A DNA stretch of 7,302 nucleotides from Zoogloeaceae bacterium (GTDB taxonomy: Bacteria; Pseudomonadota; Gammaproteobacteria; Burkholderiales; Rhodocyclaceae), in the NCBI GenBank assembly GCA_031281985.1, contig JAITEO010000159.1, forward strand, positions 1-7,302, in the 5' to 3' direction. A program made the translations under genes and the position numbers. Under the pieces are notes generated by a model. The model was not told where the DNA came from. It searched no databases and saw only the letters and a list, made by a program, of their open reading frames with translations. Below, one piece after another: positions 7,155 to 7,302 of the stretch (positions within the stretch are counted from its first letter, which is position 1; every line of letters begins with the position of its first letter).

Positions 7155-7302
7155 TGAAATCAATCCACCCCAGTTGGAGCGTATATGCACGGGAAGTGCG
7201 AAATGCGCCTTGCAGATACCATGAGTTGTTCAAATCGGGAACGCGCTTGCTCGAATCGGGACAGGCGCGGCAATGGCGTTTTGCGTCAACAGATCGAAAG
7301 GG
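7154..7302 (+). CDS. Possible start of a gene running off the window, frame undecided
   Basis: Two frames remain open to the window end. The ATG at 7154 gives MKSIHPSWSVYAREVRNAPC and continues with LFKSGTRLLESGQARQWRF. Its amino-acid make-up is the more protein-like, but it has no Shine-Dalgarno sequence and its A lies in a palindrome. The ATG at 7185 has GGAG at 7176-7179, five bases upstream, yet its product (MHGKCEMRLADTMSCSNRER) is rich in Cys, Arg and Asn and looks less natural. Third-position GC is similar in both, so it does not decide. Neither matches a family I know. The whole 386 bp after the transporter stop (6917-7302) contains no other gene I can support. Confidence 0.3.
   Translation, partial: MKSIHPSWSVYAREVRNAPCRYHELFKSGTRLLESGQARQWRFASTDRK

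Noticed and set aside
6571..7233. A 220-codon minus-strand frame covering the end of the SulP gene and the tail
   Set aside because: Most of it is antisense to the STAS domain, the start has no convincing ribosome binding site, and the product is Arg/Ser/Pro-rich without motifs.

Overview
The window looks like ordinary chromosome from a GC-rich Gram-negative bacterium, most likely a betaproteobacterium. That placement is an inference from base composition, a type-1 methionyl-tRNA synthetase with a C-terminal tRNA-binding domain, a Cache-type chemoreceptor and a DauA-like SulP transporter. No phylogeny could be run. There is no mobile element, CRISPR array, rRNA or tRNA.

Layout. Positions 1-76 hold the likely beginning of a minus-strand gene cut by the window edge. 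Positions 112-2145 (minus) encode a 677-residue methyl-accepting chemotaxis protein with a periplasmic double-Cache sensor, HAMP and signalling domain. A 219-bp divergent intergenic region (2146-2364) carries heptameric TCAGGNA repeats arranged as a near-perfect long inverted repeat. Positions 2365-4443 (plus) are metG. Fifteen bases after it comes a 187-residue predicted secreted protein of unknown function (4459-5022), almost certainly in the same transcript. A 205-bp gap (5023-5227) has several possible hairpins and a plausible -10 box. Positions 5228-6916 (plus) encode a SulP-family anion transporter with a C-terminal STAS domain. The last 386 bp hold no confident gene. They contain a GC-rich hairpin, short direct repeats, a second small hairpin, and two frames that could begin a gene continuing beyond the window.

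How the genes fit together. The chemoreceptor senses a small periplasmic ligand and signals to CheA/CheW, metG is housekeeping translation, and the SulP protein imports an inorganic or organic anion. I see no functional link among the three. The only strong grouping is metG with the small secreted protein downstream.

I found no convincing new multi-gene system. The points most worth a second look are the inverted heptamer repeat between the divergent genes, the unknown secreted protein tied to metG, the competing hairpins ahead of the transporter gene, and the repeat-rich, stop-free tail after it.
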